From: Streptomyces asiaticus
Lineage (GTDB): Bacteria > Actinomycetota > Actinomycetes > Streptomycetales > Streptomycetaceae
Assembly: GCF_018138715.1 (NCBI RefSeq)
Contig: NZ_JAGSHX010000006.1
Span: 2,542,001-2,606,000 of the forward strand
DNA length: 64,000 nt
Direction of reading: 5' to 3'
Position numbers and translations under genes: made by a program. Shown here piece after piece: positions 1 to 7,519 of this stretch. The number at the start of each line of letters is the position of its first letter. Position 1 is the stretch's first letter. The notes beneath the pieces are model-generated. The model ran no database searches. It had not been told where the DNA came from and was given only the letters and a program-made list of their open reading frames with translations.

Positions 1-763
1 CCCCGATCGCCTCCTCCTCACCCTCCGTGAGCAGCGACAGGTCGAAGGAGATCCCCGCGACGCCCGCGCGCCGCAGCAGCCCGAACGGCACGGCCGGCGC
101 GCACGAGTGCACCACCACCGGCCCCTCGGCCGCCTCCACCAGGGTCCGCAGCGCGCCCTCGACCACGCCCCGGTCCACGGCGGCGTGGGTGCGGTAGCCG
201 CTGGCCGTACGGACGCTCCCGCGCAGCACCGACGTCAGCGACGGCTCGTCGAGCTGGAGCACCACCTCGGCGCCCGGCACCCGGCGGCGCACCTCCGCCA
301 GATGGGCGCGCACGCCCTCGGCGAGCGAGGCCGTGAGGTCCCGGCAGGCGCCCGGATCGCTCAGCGCGGCCTCGCCACCGCGCAGTTCGAGGGCGGCGGC
401 CAGGGTCCAGGGCCCCACGGCCGACACCTTGAGCGCGCCCTGGTGCCCCTGGGTGAACTCCTCCAGCGCGTCCAGGTCCTCGCCCAGCCAGGAGCGGGCC
501 CGGCGGGTGTCCCGGCCCGGCCGGTCGCTGATCCGCCAGCCGCTGGGCTCGACATGCGCGTACAGCTCGGCCAGCATCCCGGCGGTGCGTCCGATCATGT
601 CCGCGCCGGGCCCGCGCGCGGGCAGCTCCGGAAGGTACGGCAGGGCCTCCAGCGAGCCGGTGACGGTCTTCGCGGCCTCCCGCGCGTCGCCGCCCGGCAT
701 CGACCCGACGCCGCTGGCGGCCCCGGGGGGCCATGGGTGGTGGGTGGTGGTCTTGTCGCTCAC
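1..763 (-). CDS. Methionine synthase, vitamin-B12-independent family (3' end cut by window edge)
   Basis: The reading frame is open from a GTG at 763 to the left window edge (254 codons visible). The N-terminus reads VSDKTTTHHPWPPGAASGVG, followed by GSMPGGDAREAAKTV and ..GPGADMIGRTAGML.., the opening of the short actinobacterial MetE-like proteins (C-terminal-domain homologues of cobalamin-independent methionine synthase). Further in, VVLQLDEPSL and VVVHSCAP fit the UROD/MetE TIM barrel with its metal-binding His and Cys. Known family role: methyl transfer to homocysteine or a related thiol. The substrate of these short forms is less certain than for full-length MetE. It is transcribed leftwards after the SDR gene, with about 150 bp between them. 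Confidence 0.85.
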   Translation of the reverse strand, partial: MSDKTTTHHPWPPGAASGVGSMPGGDAREAAKTVTGSLEALPYLPELPARGPGADMIGRTAGMLAELYAHVEPSGWRISDRPGRDTRRARSWLGEDLDALEEFTQGHQGALKVSAVGPWTLAAALELRGGEAALSDPGACRDLTASLAEGVRAHLAEVRRRVPGAEVVLQLDEPSLTSVLRGSVRTASGYRTHAAVDRGVVEGALRTLVEAAEGPVVVHSCAPAVPFGLLRRAGVAGISFDLSLLTEGEEEAIG

Positions 764-915
764 GTAAGCGCTCCGCTGAAAGCGTTGATATGCCGTCGGT
801 CGTCTGCGGCAACATTGTGGCTGATCGCGCCCACGCGGCGGAGCCGCACATCGACACAGTCCCGCGCCCCTGCGGGCGCACCCGAACCGCAGCCGACCGC
901 CGCTGTCGAGATGGC

Positions 916-1605
916 TCAGCCGCGGGGGCGGACCTGGAGGTCGGTGATCTCGGCGTCGGGCGGCAGGTCGAGGGCGGTCAGGATGGTCGTCGCCACGGTC
1001 TCGGGCGCGATCCAGCGCTCCGCGTCGTACTCCTTGCCCTCCTGCTGGTGCACCTTCACCTGCATCGGGGTGGCCGTGCGCCCCGGGTAGACCGTGGTCA
1101 CCCGGACGCCGTTGCCGCTCTCCTCCCAGCGCAGCGCGTCGGCCAGCGCCTTGAGCCCGTGCTTGCTGGCGGCGTACGCGGCCCACTGGGCGTTGGCGCG
1201 CAGCCCGGCGCCGGAGTTGACGAAGACGACATGCCCCTGGGCCAGCCGCAGCTGCGGCAGCAGCAGGCGGGTCAGCTCGGCGGGCGCCACGAGGTTGGCG
1301 GCGAGCTGGCGGTTCCACGCCTTCGGGGTCAGCTCCCCGACCTCGCCCAGGTCGACCACTCCGGCGATGTGCAGCAGCGAGTCCAGCCGGTCGGGCAGCG
1401 TCTGATGGCCCAGCGCCCAGGACAGCCGGTCCGGGTCGGCCAGGTCGCCGACGACCGTCCGCACCCCCGGGAACCGCTCCGCCAGCTCCTTCGCCCGCCC
1501 GGCGTCCCGCGCGAGCAGCCACAGCTCGTCGCCGCGCTCGGCCAGCCGCTCGGTGACCGCCGCGCCGATGCCCGAGCCTGCCCCAGTGATCAGATGCGTT
1601 CCCAT
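916..1605 (-). CDS. SDR family NAD(P)-dependent oxidoreductase
   Basis: A 229-residue classical short-chain dehydrogenase. The nucleotide-binding glycine motif TGAGSGIG is at residues 7-14, the acidic GDLAD motif follows near 53-57, and the catalytic Ser131, Tyr144 and Lys148 (YAASK) are present. Length is at the short end for the family. The substrate cannot be read from sequence; such proteins reduce carbonyls or oxidise alcohols with NAD(P)H in the cytoplasm. The start is the ATG at 1605. It lies upstream of the methionine synthase on the same strand and may be co-transcribed with it. Confidence 0.88.
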   Translation of the reverse strand: MGTHLITGAGSGIGAAVTERLAERGDELWLLARDAGRAKELAERFPGVRTVVGDLADPDRLSWALGHQTLPDRLDSLLHIAGVVDLGEVGELTPKAWNRQLAANLVAPAELTRLLLPQLRLAQGHVVFVNSGAGLRANAQWAAYAASKHGLKALADALRWEESGNGVRVTTVYPGRTATPMQVKVHQQEGKEYDAERWIAPETVATTILTALDLPPDAEITDLQVRPRG

Positions 1606-1644
1606 GCTCCCCAGCTTGCCTCACCGCCGGACGCGCCCCGTCGC

Positions 1645-1749
1645 CGGTCCCGACCGACGACGGTCCCGACCGGCGACGGTCCCGACCGGCGACGGTCCCG
1701 ATCGACGACGGTCCCGACCGGCGACGGTCCCGATCGACGACGGTCCCGG
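1645..1749. repeat. 16-bp tandem repeat, six full copies
   Basis: Six consecutive 16-bp units (consensus CGGTCCCGAYCGRCGA) run from 1645 to 1740, with a partial seventh to 1749. Alternating variants differ only at the Y and R positions. Each unit holds the small palindrome CGGTC-CC-GACCG. The period is not a multiple of three and the array sits between the SDR start and the 3' end of the ATPase gene, so it is noncoding. Confidence 0.9.
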
Positions 1750-1848
1750 CTTGGCGCGATCCCATGCCCGAAACCCGCGCGGGCTTCCCGCCGAGCGCTC
1801 CCATCCTGTAACGGGCGCGGCGCTCGCCGTAACGTTGCCCGCGGAAGA

Positions 1849-2325
1849 TCAGGCGGCGAGGGCCGGAACCGGTGCCGGCGGCGGCCCACCCCAGGACAGC
1901 TCGAACCACAGCGTCTTTCCGCCGAGCCCGAACGGCTCTTCTCCGATGGCGCAGCCGCCCCAGCGGTCGGCGAGGACGTCAAGGATGAACAGGCCGCGCC
2001 CCTTCTCCAACTCGGTCGACACCGACTCTGCGGACGGCTTCAGTGGCTCGGGCAGTTCGGGGTTGGTGTCCGTGACGCTGATCCGGAGGACGGGATGCAG
2101 CCAGAGCAGACGCACGGAGGCGTGGTTGCCGGAGTAGCGGACGGAGTTGGTGGTCAGCTCGGACGTCAGCAGCGCGGCCCGCTCGACGAGTTCGCGCAAT
2201 CCGTGCGCCGTCAGCACGGCGCGCAGGGTGGCCCGGACGATCCCCGGGCCGCGCGGATCGCGAGGGAAGCGGAGCTCGTACTCCCAGGGCTCGGTGAACA
2301 GCAGCGGCGGCGGAAACGGAGTCAC
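1849..2325 (-). CDS. ATP-binding protein, anti-sigma-factor-type HATPase (SpoIIAB/RsbW-like)
   Basis: A 158-residue single-domain GHKL ATPase of the serine-kinase anti-sigma group. The N box is ELTTNSVRYS, the G1 region DTNPELP and the G2 box KGRGLFILDVLADRWG, ending in GGKTLWFEL. I chose the GTG at 2325 because GGAGGT lies five bases upstream; a longer frame to 2409 lacks such a site. In Streptomyces these proteins commonly sit beside an HTH/DUF5753 regulator and a DUF397 protein, as here, in WhiJ-type sets linked to development and antibiotic control. The partner is not identifiable from sequence. It is divergent from the HTH gene at 2616. Confidence 0.85.
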   Translation of the reverse strand: MTPFPPPLLFTEPWEYELRFPRDPRGPGIVRATLRAVLTAHGLRELVERAALLTSELTTNSVRYSGNHASVRLLWLHPVLRISVTDTNPELPEPLKPSAESVSTELEKGRGLFILDVLADRWGGCAIGEEPFGLGGKTLWFELSWGGPPPAPVPALAA

Positions 2326-2417
2326 GCGGCACCTCCAGTGCGGGTTTCGTTCGCGGTACGTGGGTGTGTTCGCGGGCGCCGACGCTCGTTGGGTCGAGTG
2401 GCGCAACAATGTCAGTG

Positions 2418-2447
2418 CCGTTCGCCCTCCCGGGCAGGGGCGAACGG
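2418..2447. promoter_or_regulatory. Perfect 10-bp inverted repeat in divergent intergenic region
   Basis: Arms CCGTTCGCCC (2418-2427) and GGGCGAACGG (2438-2447) flank a 10-base GC-rich centre. It lies between the ATPase and HTH gene starts, so it could be an operator or a leader hairpin. Function is inferred from position only. Confidence 0.45.
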
Positions 2448-2536
2448 TGTGCTTCCGTTGCGTGGCGGCGGCGCGGGCGAGTGGTTCGCATCACAAGCTA
2501 GAGCACAATCCTTCACACGTGATGCCATCTCCACTA

Positions 2537-2564
2537 TCGAGTGAATAATTGGCGCCTCACTCGA
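2537..2564. promoter_or_regulatory. Inverted repeat upstream of HTH gene, candidate operator
   Basis: TCGAGTGA (2537-2544) and TCACTCGA (2557-2564) form a perfect 8-bp inverted repeat around an AT-rich 12-base centre (AATAATTGGCGC). It lies about 50 bp upstream of the HTH/DUF5753 start, in the least GC-rich part of the spacer, which suits a promoter overlapped by an autoregulatory site. Confidence 0.5.
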
Positions 2565-2615
2565 CGGCTGCGAGCCCCGCTGTCAAACTCAGCTTTCAGC
2601 GCAGAGAGAGGACCA

Positions 2616-3470
2616 ATGGCATCAAGACCTGCCCCTACGGCCCGCCAGCGTCGTTTGGCCACGGAACTTCGTCGCATGCGCGAACAGGCTGACATTTCGG
2701 TCCAGCAGGCTGCGGCCATGCTCGGAGCGGACCGAACGATGGTCGCTCACATCGAGGCCGCCCGGACCGGGGTGAGCGAGGAACGTGTTCGCCAGCTCGC
2801 GTGCAACTACGCATGCCCCGATGAAGCTCTCATCGAAGCCCTCGCAGCCATGGCCGGTACGCGCGGAGACCAGCCCTGGTGGGAGGAGTACCGAGGCAAG
2901 CTACCGGATGGCTTTCTCGACATCTCCGAAATCGAGCACCACGCCACGCGGATCCGTACCGCTCAGACGGTGCACCTCCCGGGGCTACTGCAAACCGAGG
3001 AGCATGCCCGCGCGATCTTCGATCTTTCCGTCCCAGCGCTGCGACGCCTGGACGTAGAGCTGCGCGTCGCCCACCGAATGGGCCGTCAGAGCATCTTCGA
3101 TCGAGAAAGCCCCACCCCTTACGTCGGCATCATTCATGAGGCGGCGCTGCGGATGCAGTTCGGTGGACCTGCTGTGGCCCGACCGCAGCTTGAGTTCCTG
3201 GCCGATGCTGCCGACCGCGAGAACGTCACGCTACTGGTCATCCCGTTTAGCGCGGGAAGCTTCTATGGTGCCGGGCAGTCGGTCCTCTACGCCGAGGGAC
3301 CGGTGCCCCAGCTCGACACCGTGCAGTTGGATACGGCGTACGGAGCGCACTTCGCCGACTCCCCTACACCGCTGGTCAACTATCGTTCGCTTCTGGACCT
3401 GATGGAAGACTCCGCGCTCCCGCCCGACGAGTCGCAGAAGCTCATCCGGTCCATCGTCCGTGAGATGTGA
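2616..3470 (+). CDS. Helix-turn-helix (XRE) regulator with DUF5753 domain
   Basis: A 284-residue protein of the Streptomyces WhiJ/BldB-partner type. The N-terminal HTH spans about residues 12-60 (LATELRRMREQ..SVQQAAAMLG..RTMVAHIEAARTG). The C-terminal two thirds is the DUF5753 domain (WWEEYR, LPGLLQTEEHARAI, PYVGIIHEAALR, LLVIPFSAG). The start is the ATG at 2616, preceded by AGAGAGAGGA; a longer in-frame start at 2541 has no such site. The DUF397 gene follows 13 bp after the stop. Known context: such regulators control sporulation or antibiotic genes and are probably modulated by the small DUF397 partner. Confidence 0.92.
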   Translation: MASRPAPTARQRRLATELRRMREQADISVQQAAAMLGADRTMVAHIEAARTGVSEERVRQLACNYACPDEALIEALAAMAGTRGDQPWWEEYRGKLPDGFLDISEIEHHATRIRTAQTVHLPGLLQTEEHARAIFDLSVPALRRLDVELRVAHRMGRQSIFDRESPTPYVGIIHEAALRMQFGGPAVARPQLEFLADAADRENVTLLVIPFSAGSFYGAGQSVLYAEGPVPQLDTVQLDTAYGAHFADSPTPLVNYRSLLDLMEDSALPPDESQKLIRSIVREM

Positions 3471-3482
3471 GAGGAGCCATTC

Positions 3483-3680
3483 GTGCACGAGCGCACCTGG
3501 CAGCGGTCGTCGTTCTGCAGCGGCGGCGGCAACAACTGCATAGAGGTCGCCGCCGACGACAGTGACATAGCCATCCGGGAGAGTTCGGAACCCAGCGCCG
3601 TTCTCCATACCGACAGGATCGCGCTCCGCACGTTCATCTTCGGTGTTAAGCGCGGGCACTTTGACCGGTTGCCGAACTGA
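3483..3680 (+). CDS. DUF397 domain protein
   Basis: A 65-residue protein starting at a GTG with GAGAGGAG upstream. It carries the DUF397 pattern W..SSFCSGGGNNCIEVA, then D..I.IRES and a hydrophobic C-terminal strand. DUF397 proteins are found almost only in actinomycetes beside HTH/DUF5753 regulators, as here, and are thought to modulate them. The biochemical role is unknown. It shares an operon with the HTH gene and ends 26 bp from the 3' end of the convergent tgmC. Confidence 0.9.
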   Translation: MHERTWQRSSFCSGGGNNCIEVAADDSDIAIRESSEPSAVLHTDRIALRTFIFGVKRGHFDRLPN

Positions 3681-3706
3681 CACGCTTTTGTCGGAGTGTG
3701 CGACGG

Positions 3707-4843
3707 TCAGACGGGGAGCTGCCACTTCGGGCCCTCCGGTGAGCCGATCCATACGGTCTGTTCAAAGGGGGTGGCGGTCATCCCGAACTGCGTCATATCC
3801 GGCGCTCCCGCGTCCCGCCAGAGCAGAAGAGCCTGTTCCACTTGGTCCCAGAGGTGGAGTGGCCCGTGCTGGTGCACGGTCCACCCCTCACCTTCCGGTT
3901 CCGTCCACGCCTGTGAACCGGTAGCTACATCACGGAGGATGACACCTGAGCCGGTAGTCATCAGTTCGGCTGAGGGTGCCGCGAGCTGGCCGACGAACCG
4001 TCCCGCCCACTCCTCCAGGAGCCCGGGGTCCAGACGTGTACGACGGGTGTCGCCGTCCAGCCGGAAGAAGGACGGGGACGGCGGCCGTTCGTGGGGGCGG
4101 GCGAGCATATAGGTGACAGTGTCGCCGGTGAACCGACCATGGGCGGTTCCCTCGTCGTCGAGGACGAGACGAATCATTCCGGCGGCGGGCATCCAGCCGC
4201 AGATGGTGGTGGTGATTGATCCGCCGTCATTGAGTTGCCAGAACCATGAGTGCGGGATGGACCGGACGGAGCAGGTGGCGACGATTGCGTCATAGTCAGC
4301 GTGCCGCTTGCACCCTTTGAGGCCGTCTCCGACCGCGAGCGTCGGCGTATATCCGGCCTCGCCCAGGTGCGCGGCGGCCCTTGCGGCCAGGCCGGAGTCG
4401 CACTCGATGCTGACGACATTCCCGGCCCCGAGCCGGTGGCACAGGACTGCGGTGGAGTAGCCGGTGCCGGTGCCTACCTCGAGAACCTTCTGACCGGGGC
4501 GGAGTTCTGCCACCTGGGCAGTGCGTACCACCAGAGAAGGGAGCGTTGCCGAGGACGTGGGACTGCCGGAGACGGGACCCGTGGCGTCGGCGGCGTCCTT
4601 CTCCTGGACCTGGGTGACCCACGTCTGGTCGGAGTAGATCATCCGCAACCACTCGTCCGCCCCGGTCTCGGCCCGGTGTACGGGTTCCCATCCGGTGCCG
4701 GTGGGGCGGAAGGCCGCGGTGCCGAGGAACAGCTCGCGAGGGACAGCCGCGACGGCGTCGCGCCATCCGGGGTCAAGGGTCAGATTGGCGGCGCTGATCT
4801 TCTCGGCAAGTGCAAAGCGGAGCGCGGCAGGGTCAGCGGGCAC
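3707..4843 (-). CDS. tgmC: ATP-grasp RiPP system methyltransferase (PIMT-like, TgmC)
   Basis: A 378-residue SAM methyltransferase related to protein-L-isoaspartate O-methyltransferase. Visible PIMT hallmarks are VPRELFL (35-41), YSDQTWVT, SSATLPSLV and SAM motif I VLEVGTGTGYSTAVL (about 120-134). At 378 residues it is far longer than ordinary PIMT (about 220), with a C-terminal extension like the PIMT homologues of aspartimide-forming RiPP pathways. Known for those families: methylation of a precursor Asp side chain, followed by cyclisation to an aspartimide. The GTG at 4843 is chosen because AGGAG lies seven bases upstream; the open frame continues to 5140 but overlaps tgmB. It overlaps the tgmB 3' end by 11 bp, so the two are translationally linked. 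Confidence 0.9.
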   Translation of the reverse strand: MPADPAALRFALAEKISAANLTLDPGWRDAVAAVPRELFLGTAAFRPTGTGWEPVHRAETGADEWLRMIYSDQTWVTQVQEKDAADATGPVSGSPTSSATLPSLVVRTAQVAELRPGQKVLEVGTGTGYSTAVLCHRLGAGNVVSIECDSGLAARAAAHLGEAGYTPTLAVGDGLKGCKRHADYDAIVATCSVRSIPHSWFWQLNDGGSITTTICGWMPAAGMIRLVLDDEGTAHGRFTGDTVTYMLARPHERPPSPSFFRLDGDTRRTRLDPGLLEEWAGRFVGQLAAPSAELMTTGSGVILRDVATGSQAWTEPEGEGWTVHQHGPLHLWDQVEQALLLWRDAGAPDMTQFGMTATPFEQTVWIGSPEGPKWQLPV

Positions 4844-5804
4844 GGTGTTCTCCTGCGTACTGGAGCTGGTCGGCGACGGCAGTGATGATTTTGCTGCTGA
4901 TCGGTTCAGGGAACCATGCATATTGACCATTTGGGTTGCACTCGTACAGCCAGATTCGGTCATCCCGGTCCACGCCGAAATCGAAAGCCCCGAAGACGAG
5001 CCCGAAAGCGTCCAGATACTGGCGCACGCTCTTGGCCACTTCCGGCGGCGTATCGACGAGCGAATACGACAAAGCGTCGTAGTAGCGTCGCCAGTCCAGG
5101 CCGGGCGAACCCTCGATCCGGACCGTGAAGACCTTTTCACCCACGGCGGTCACCCGTAGATCAGCGATGGATTGCACACGTTTTTGGAACAGGTGCATGG
5201 TCTGGCCGACGCCGGCGTTCAGGGAGGCGGGATCGACTTCCTCAACCCATACCGTCAGTGCCCGGCCGTCGGCATCCTGGTAGTCCGTGCTGCGCAGTGG
5301 CTTGTAGATGACTGAGCCGTGCTCGCGGGCGAACTCCCTGGCGGCGGTCTCGTCGTTCGTGAGGAGAGTCGGCGGGATATCGAAACCGCAACGCGCCGCG
5401 GTGGCGAGCTGGGCGGGCTTGTGCTCGGCGTCCCGGTTCCGCCATGGGTGGTTCACGTAGTACGCGCCAGGGAGGGAAGCGAGGATGCCCCCGAGGCCGT
5501 AGCGAGCCTCTTCCCGGCACCAGCGGGCGTCCTGGTCTACCAGCCCGGGCGGACCTGCGTAGGGGCGCGGTCGGCGCCAGTACACGGATCGGACCCGGCC
5601 AAGGTCGGTGACCCGGGTTCGCGTCCGTGCGTTCCCCCGCAACCCGTCGTTGTCCAGACGGGCCGCGACGCAGAGGTCCATGGGGAAGTCGCCCGGGTCC
5701 AGGCGTACGACCGGGACATGGCGCCGGTTCAGTTCCTCGATGACGGAATCGGCGGTTGCATCATCCACCTGCGAGACAACGAGGATGGGGAAGGCCGGGG
5801 TCAA
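4833..5804 (-). CDS. tgmB: ATP-grasp ribosomal peptide maturase (TgmB, graspetide synthetase)
   Basis: A 323-residue ATP-grasp ligase of the family that makes ester or amide side-chain macrocycles in graspetides. Family signatures are RVRSVYWRRP (about 71-79), YYVNHPWRNRDAEHKPAQL, VIYKPLRS (ATP-binding Lys), FQKRV, TVRIEG and the Mg-binding C-terminal LYECNPNGQYAWFP. The start is unusual: a TTG at 5804 whose TTGA overlaps the stop of tgmA, with AGGAAGG about nine bases upstream, so translation is probably coupled to the precursor. No in-frame ATG or GTG fits better. It acts in the cytoplasm with ATP, joining acidic and hydroxyl or amine side chains of the TgmA core. Confidence 0.92.
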   Translation of the reverse strand: MTPAFPILVVSQVDDATADSVIEELNRRHVPVVRLDPGDFPMDLCVAARLDNDGLRGNARTRTRVTDLGRVRSVYWRRPRPYAGPPGLVDQDARWCREEARYGLGGILASLPGAYYVNHPWRNRDAEHKPAQLATAARCGFDIPPTLLTNDETAAREFAREHGSVIYKPLRSTDYQDADGRALTVWVEEVDPASLNAGVGQTMHLFQKRVQSIADLRVTAVGEKVFTVRIEGSPGLDWRRYYDALSYSLVDTPPEVAKSVRQYLDAFGLVFGAFDFGVDRDDRIWLYECNPNGQYAWFPEPISSKIITAVADQLQYAGEHRAR

Positions 5805-6043
5805 TCCGTGTCGCCTTCCTGGTCACCGCCTTGATCCGGGTTGCCGTCCAGACTTGTCTTGGTCTGGGTTTCCTTGCTCGTCTCGGACCTCTTGTGCTTG
5901 CCCGCAAGGGGCACGCCCAGACCGTCCGAGCCGACCCATCGACCGGTCTGCGTCTCCGGGTCGAGGACGACCTCCGCAGCGGGAAGGACCACTGCTTCGG
6001 GGTAGGACCTCATACGCGTCAGGCCCCACGGCACCGCTGCCAT
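5801..6043 (-). CDS. tgmA: ATP-grasp-modified RiPP precursor (TgmA)
   Basis: A precursor peptide of about 80 residues. The leader has the family pattern PWGLTRM (5-11) and LDPETQTGRW (27-36). The C-terminal core (about 53-80) is rich in Ser/Thr then Asp/Glu: SETSKETQTKTS, then LDGNPDQ, then GGDQEGDTD. A single core Asp66-Gly67 is the natural place for aspartimide formation; hydroxyl donors are S53, T55, S56, T59, T61, T63 and S64, and acidic partners D70, D74, E76, D78, D80. GGAGG at 6055-6059 serves either GTG 6049 or ATG 6043; I give the ATG. The stop overlaps the TTG of tgmB. Confidence 0.9.
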   Translation of the reverse strand: MAAVPWGLTRMRSYPEAVVLPAAEVVLDPETQTGRWVGSDGLGVPLAGKHKRSETSKETQTKTSLDGNPDQGGDQEGDTD

Positions 6044-6140
6044 GCTCACTTCCACCTCCGGACACCGCTGATCTCCGGCGCACAGTGTGTCGCCTTGCTC
6101 TCGCGCTTCGGTAGAGGGCGTGTCTCCAGCGGCACCCGCG

Positions 6141-6668
6141 TCAGACGGACTCCAGATACGTCATGGCCTCCGCCCCGTTCTCCGCGAAGAAGACCAGCTC
6201 GCTCAGCGGCCGGGGCAGGAACCCCTCCTCCTCCATCCGCTGGAACTGCTGCTTCAGGCCGTCGTAGAACCCCGCCGCGTTGAGCAGCACCACCGGCTTG
6301 ATGTGCAGCCCGTGCTTCTTGAGCTCCAGGATCTCGGTGGCCTCGTCCAGCGTCCCGGTGCCGCCGACCATGATCACGACGGCGTCGGCGCGGGCGAGCA
6401 GCTGTGCCTTGCGCTCGGCGAGGTCCTTGGCGATCACCATCTCGTCGGCGTTCTCCCGGGCCTTGGCGGCGAGGAACTCCACCGAGATCCCGACCAGCCG
6501 CCCGCCGTGCTCCTGCACCCCGTCCGCCATGACCTTCATCAGCCCGATGTCGGATCCGCCCCAGACCAGGGTGTGCCCGCCCTTGCCGATCAGCTCGGCG
6601 AACTCGCGGGCGGGGGCGGTGTATCGGTCGTCGAGGTCGGCGGCGGAGCAGAAGACGCAGATATTCAT
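6141..6668 (-). CDS. LOG family protein (TIGR00730), Rossmann-fold nucleotide phosphoribohydrolase
   Basis: A 175-residue protein starting at MNICVFCSAA (ATG 6668; an upstream in-frame start adds ten residues). It has the LOG-family region VWGGSDIGLM and the signature GGTGTLDEATEIL. The usual PGGxGTxxE reads VGGTGTLDE, so the first Pro is replaced, but the Gly-rich loop, Thr and Glu remain. Known family activity: hydrolysis of N6-substituted AMP (cytokinin riboside monophosphate) or AMP-like nucleotides. The cellular role in Streptomyces is unclear. It is transcribed towards tgmA, about 100 bp upstream of it. Confidence 0.88.
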   Translation of the reverse strand: MNICVFCSAADLDDRYTAPAREFAELIGKGGHTLVWGGSDIGLMKVMADGVQEHGGRLVGISVEFLAAKARENADEMVIAKDLAERKAQLLARADAVVIMVGGTGTLDEATEILELKKHGLHIKPVVLLNAAGFYDGLKQQFQRMEEEGFLPRPLSELVFFAENGAEAMTYLESV

Positions 6669-6740
6669 GCGCGTCACTCTACGAGCCGGGTCGGACACCC
6701 CCGCCGCCTCGCGCTACGGGTCGCGCCGTGCGGCGGATCT

Positions 6741-7384
6741 TTCCCCTCCCCGCCCCTTCCCGTAACCAGGGGCTCCGCCCCTGGACCCCGAGGGCGAGGG
6801 CCCGGTGCCAGGGCCAGGGGCCCGGAGCCAGGGCCAGGGGCCCGGAGCCAGGGCCAGGGGCCGGGGCCCGGGCCGGGGCCAGGGCCCGGAGCCCGGAGCC
6901 AGGGCCCGGAGCCCGGAGCCAGGGCCAGGGCCCGGAGCCGAGGGCCCAGAGCCCAGAGCCAGGGCCCAGAGCCCAGGACCAGGGCCAGGGGCCAGGGGCC
7001 AGGGCCAGGGGCACCTGGGTTCTGGGGGGGCAGAGCCCCGGCCCAGGACTGGGGCCCGGAATCCGGGGCTTGGGGCAGAGCCCCGAGTCCGGAGCCCAAA
7101 GCGGAGCCCGAGACCGGAGCCCAAAGCGGAGCCCGAGACCGGAGCCCGGAGCGGAGCCCGAGACCGGAGCCCAAAGCGGAGCCCGAGACCGGAGCCCGGA
7201 GCGGAGCCCGAGACCGGGATCTCTGGCAGACCCCCGATCCGGGATCTCGGGCAGCCCCCCCCGATCCGGGACCCTGGCAGAGCCCCGGCCCAGGGCTGGG
7301 GCCCGGAGTCCGGAACCTGGAGCGGAGCCCCGGGTCCGGGGTCTGGGGCGGAGCACCAGTTTCGGGAAGGGGCGGGGAGGGGAA
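6741..7384. repeat. Low-complexity GC repeat array bounded by a perfect 22-bp inverted repeat
   Basis: A stretch of about 640 bp between the LOG start and the glycosyltransferase 3' end. Its ends, 6741-6762 and 7363-7384, are exact reverse complements (TTCCCCTCCCC.. and its inverse). From about 6790 to 7010 it consists of GGAGCC, AGGGCC and GGGGCC hexamer-like units. From 7091 to 7215 there are five 25-bp units (GGAGCCCAAAGCGGAGCCC plus GAGACC, with an AAA/GGA variant). After that come GATCCGGGA-type repeats. Long open frames here on both strands reflect only the absence of A/T-rich stops. Confidence 0.85.
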
Positions 7385-7519
7385 CAACAGCCCGCCGCAG
7401 GCGGCAAGGTCCGTCGGACACCCCTGGTGGGGGCGACAGCGCGCCCGGCCCCGACATCGTGCGTGCTGGGCCAGGAGGAGCCGGGGCCGCCGAGGAGAGA
7501 TGCCCTCCGCGCCCCGGCC

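Noticed and set aside
1979..2494. Alternative minus-strand frame over the HATPase gene
   Set aside because: It is an Arg/Ala-rich shadow; the HATPase frame has all ATP-binding boxes.
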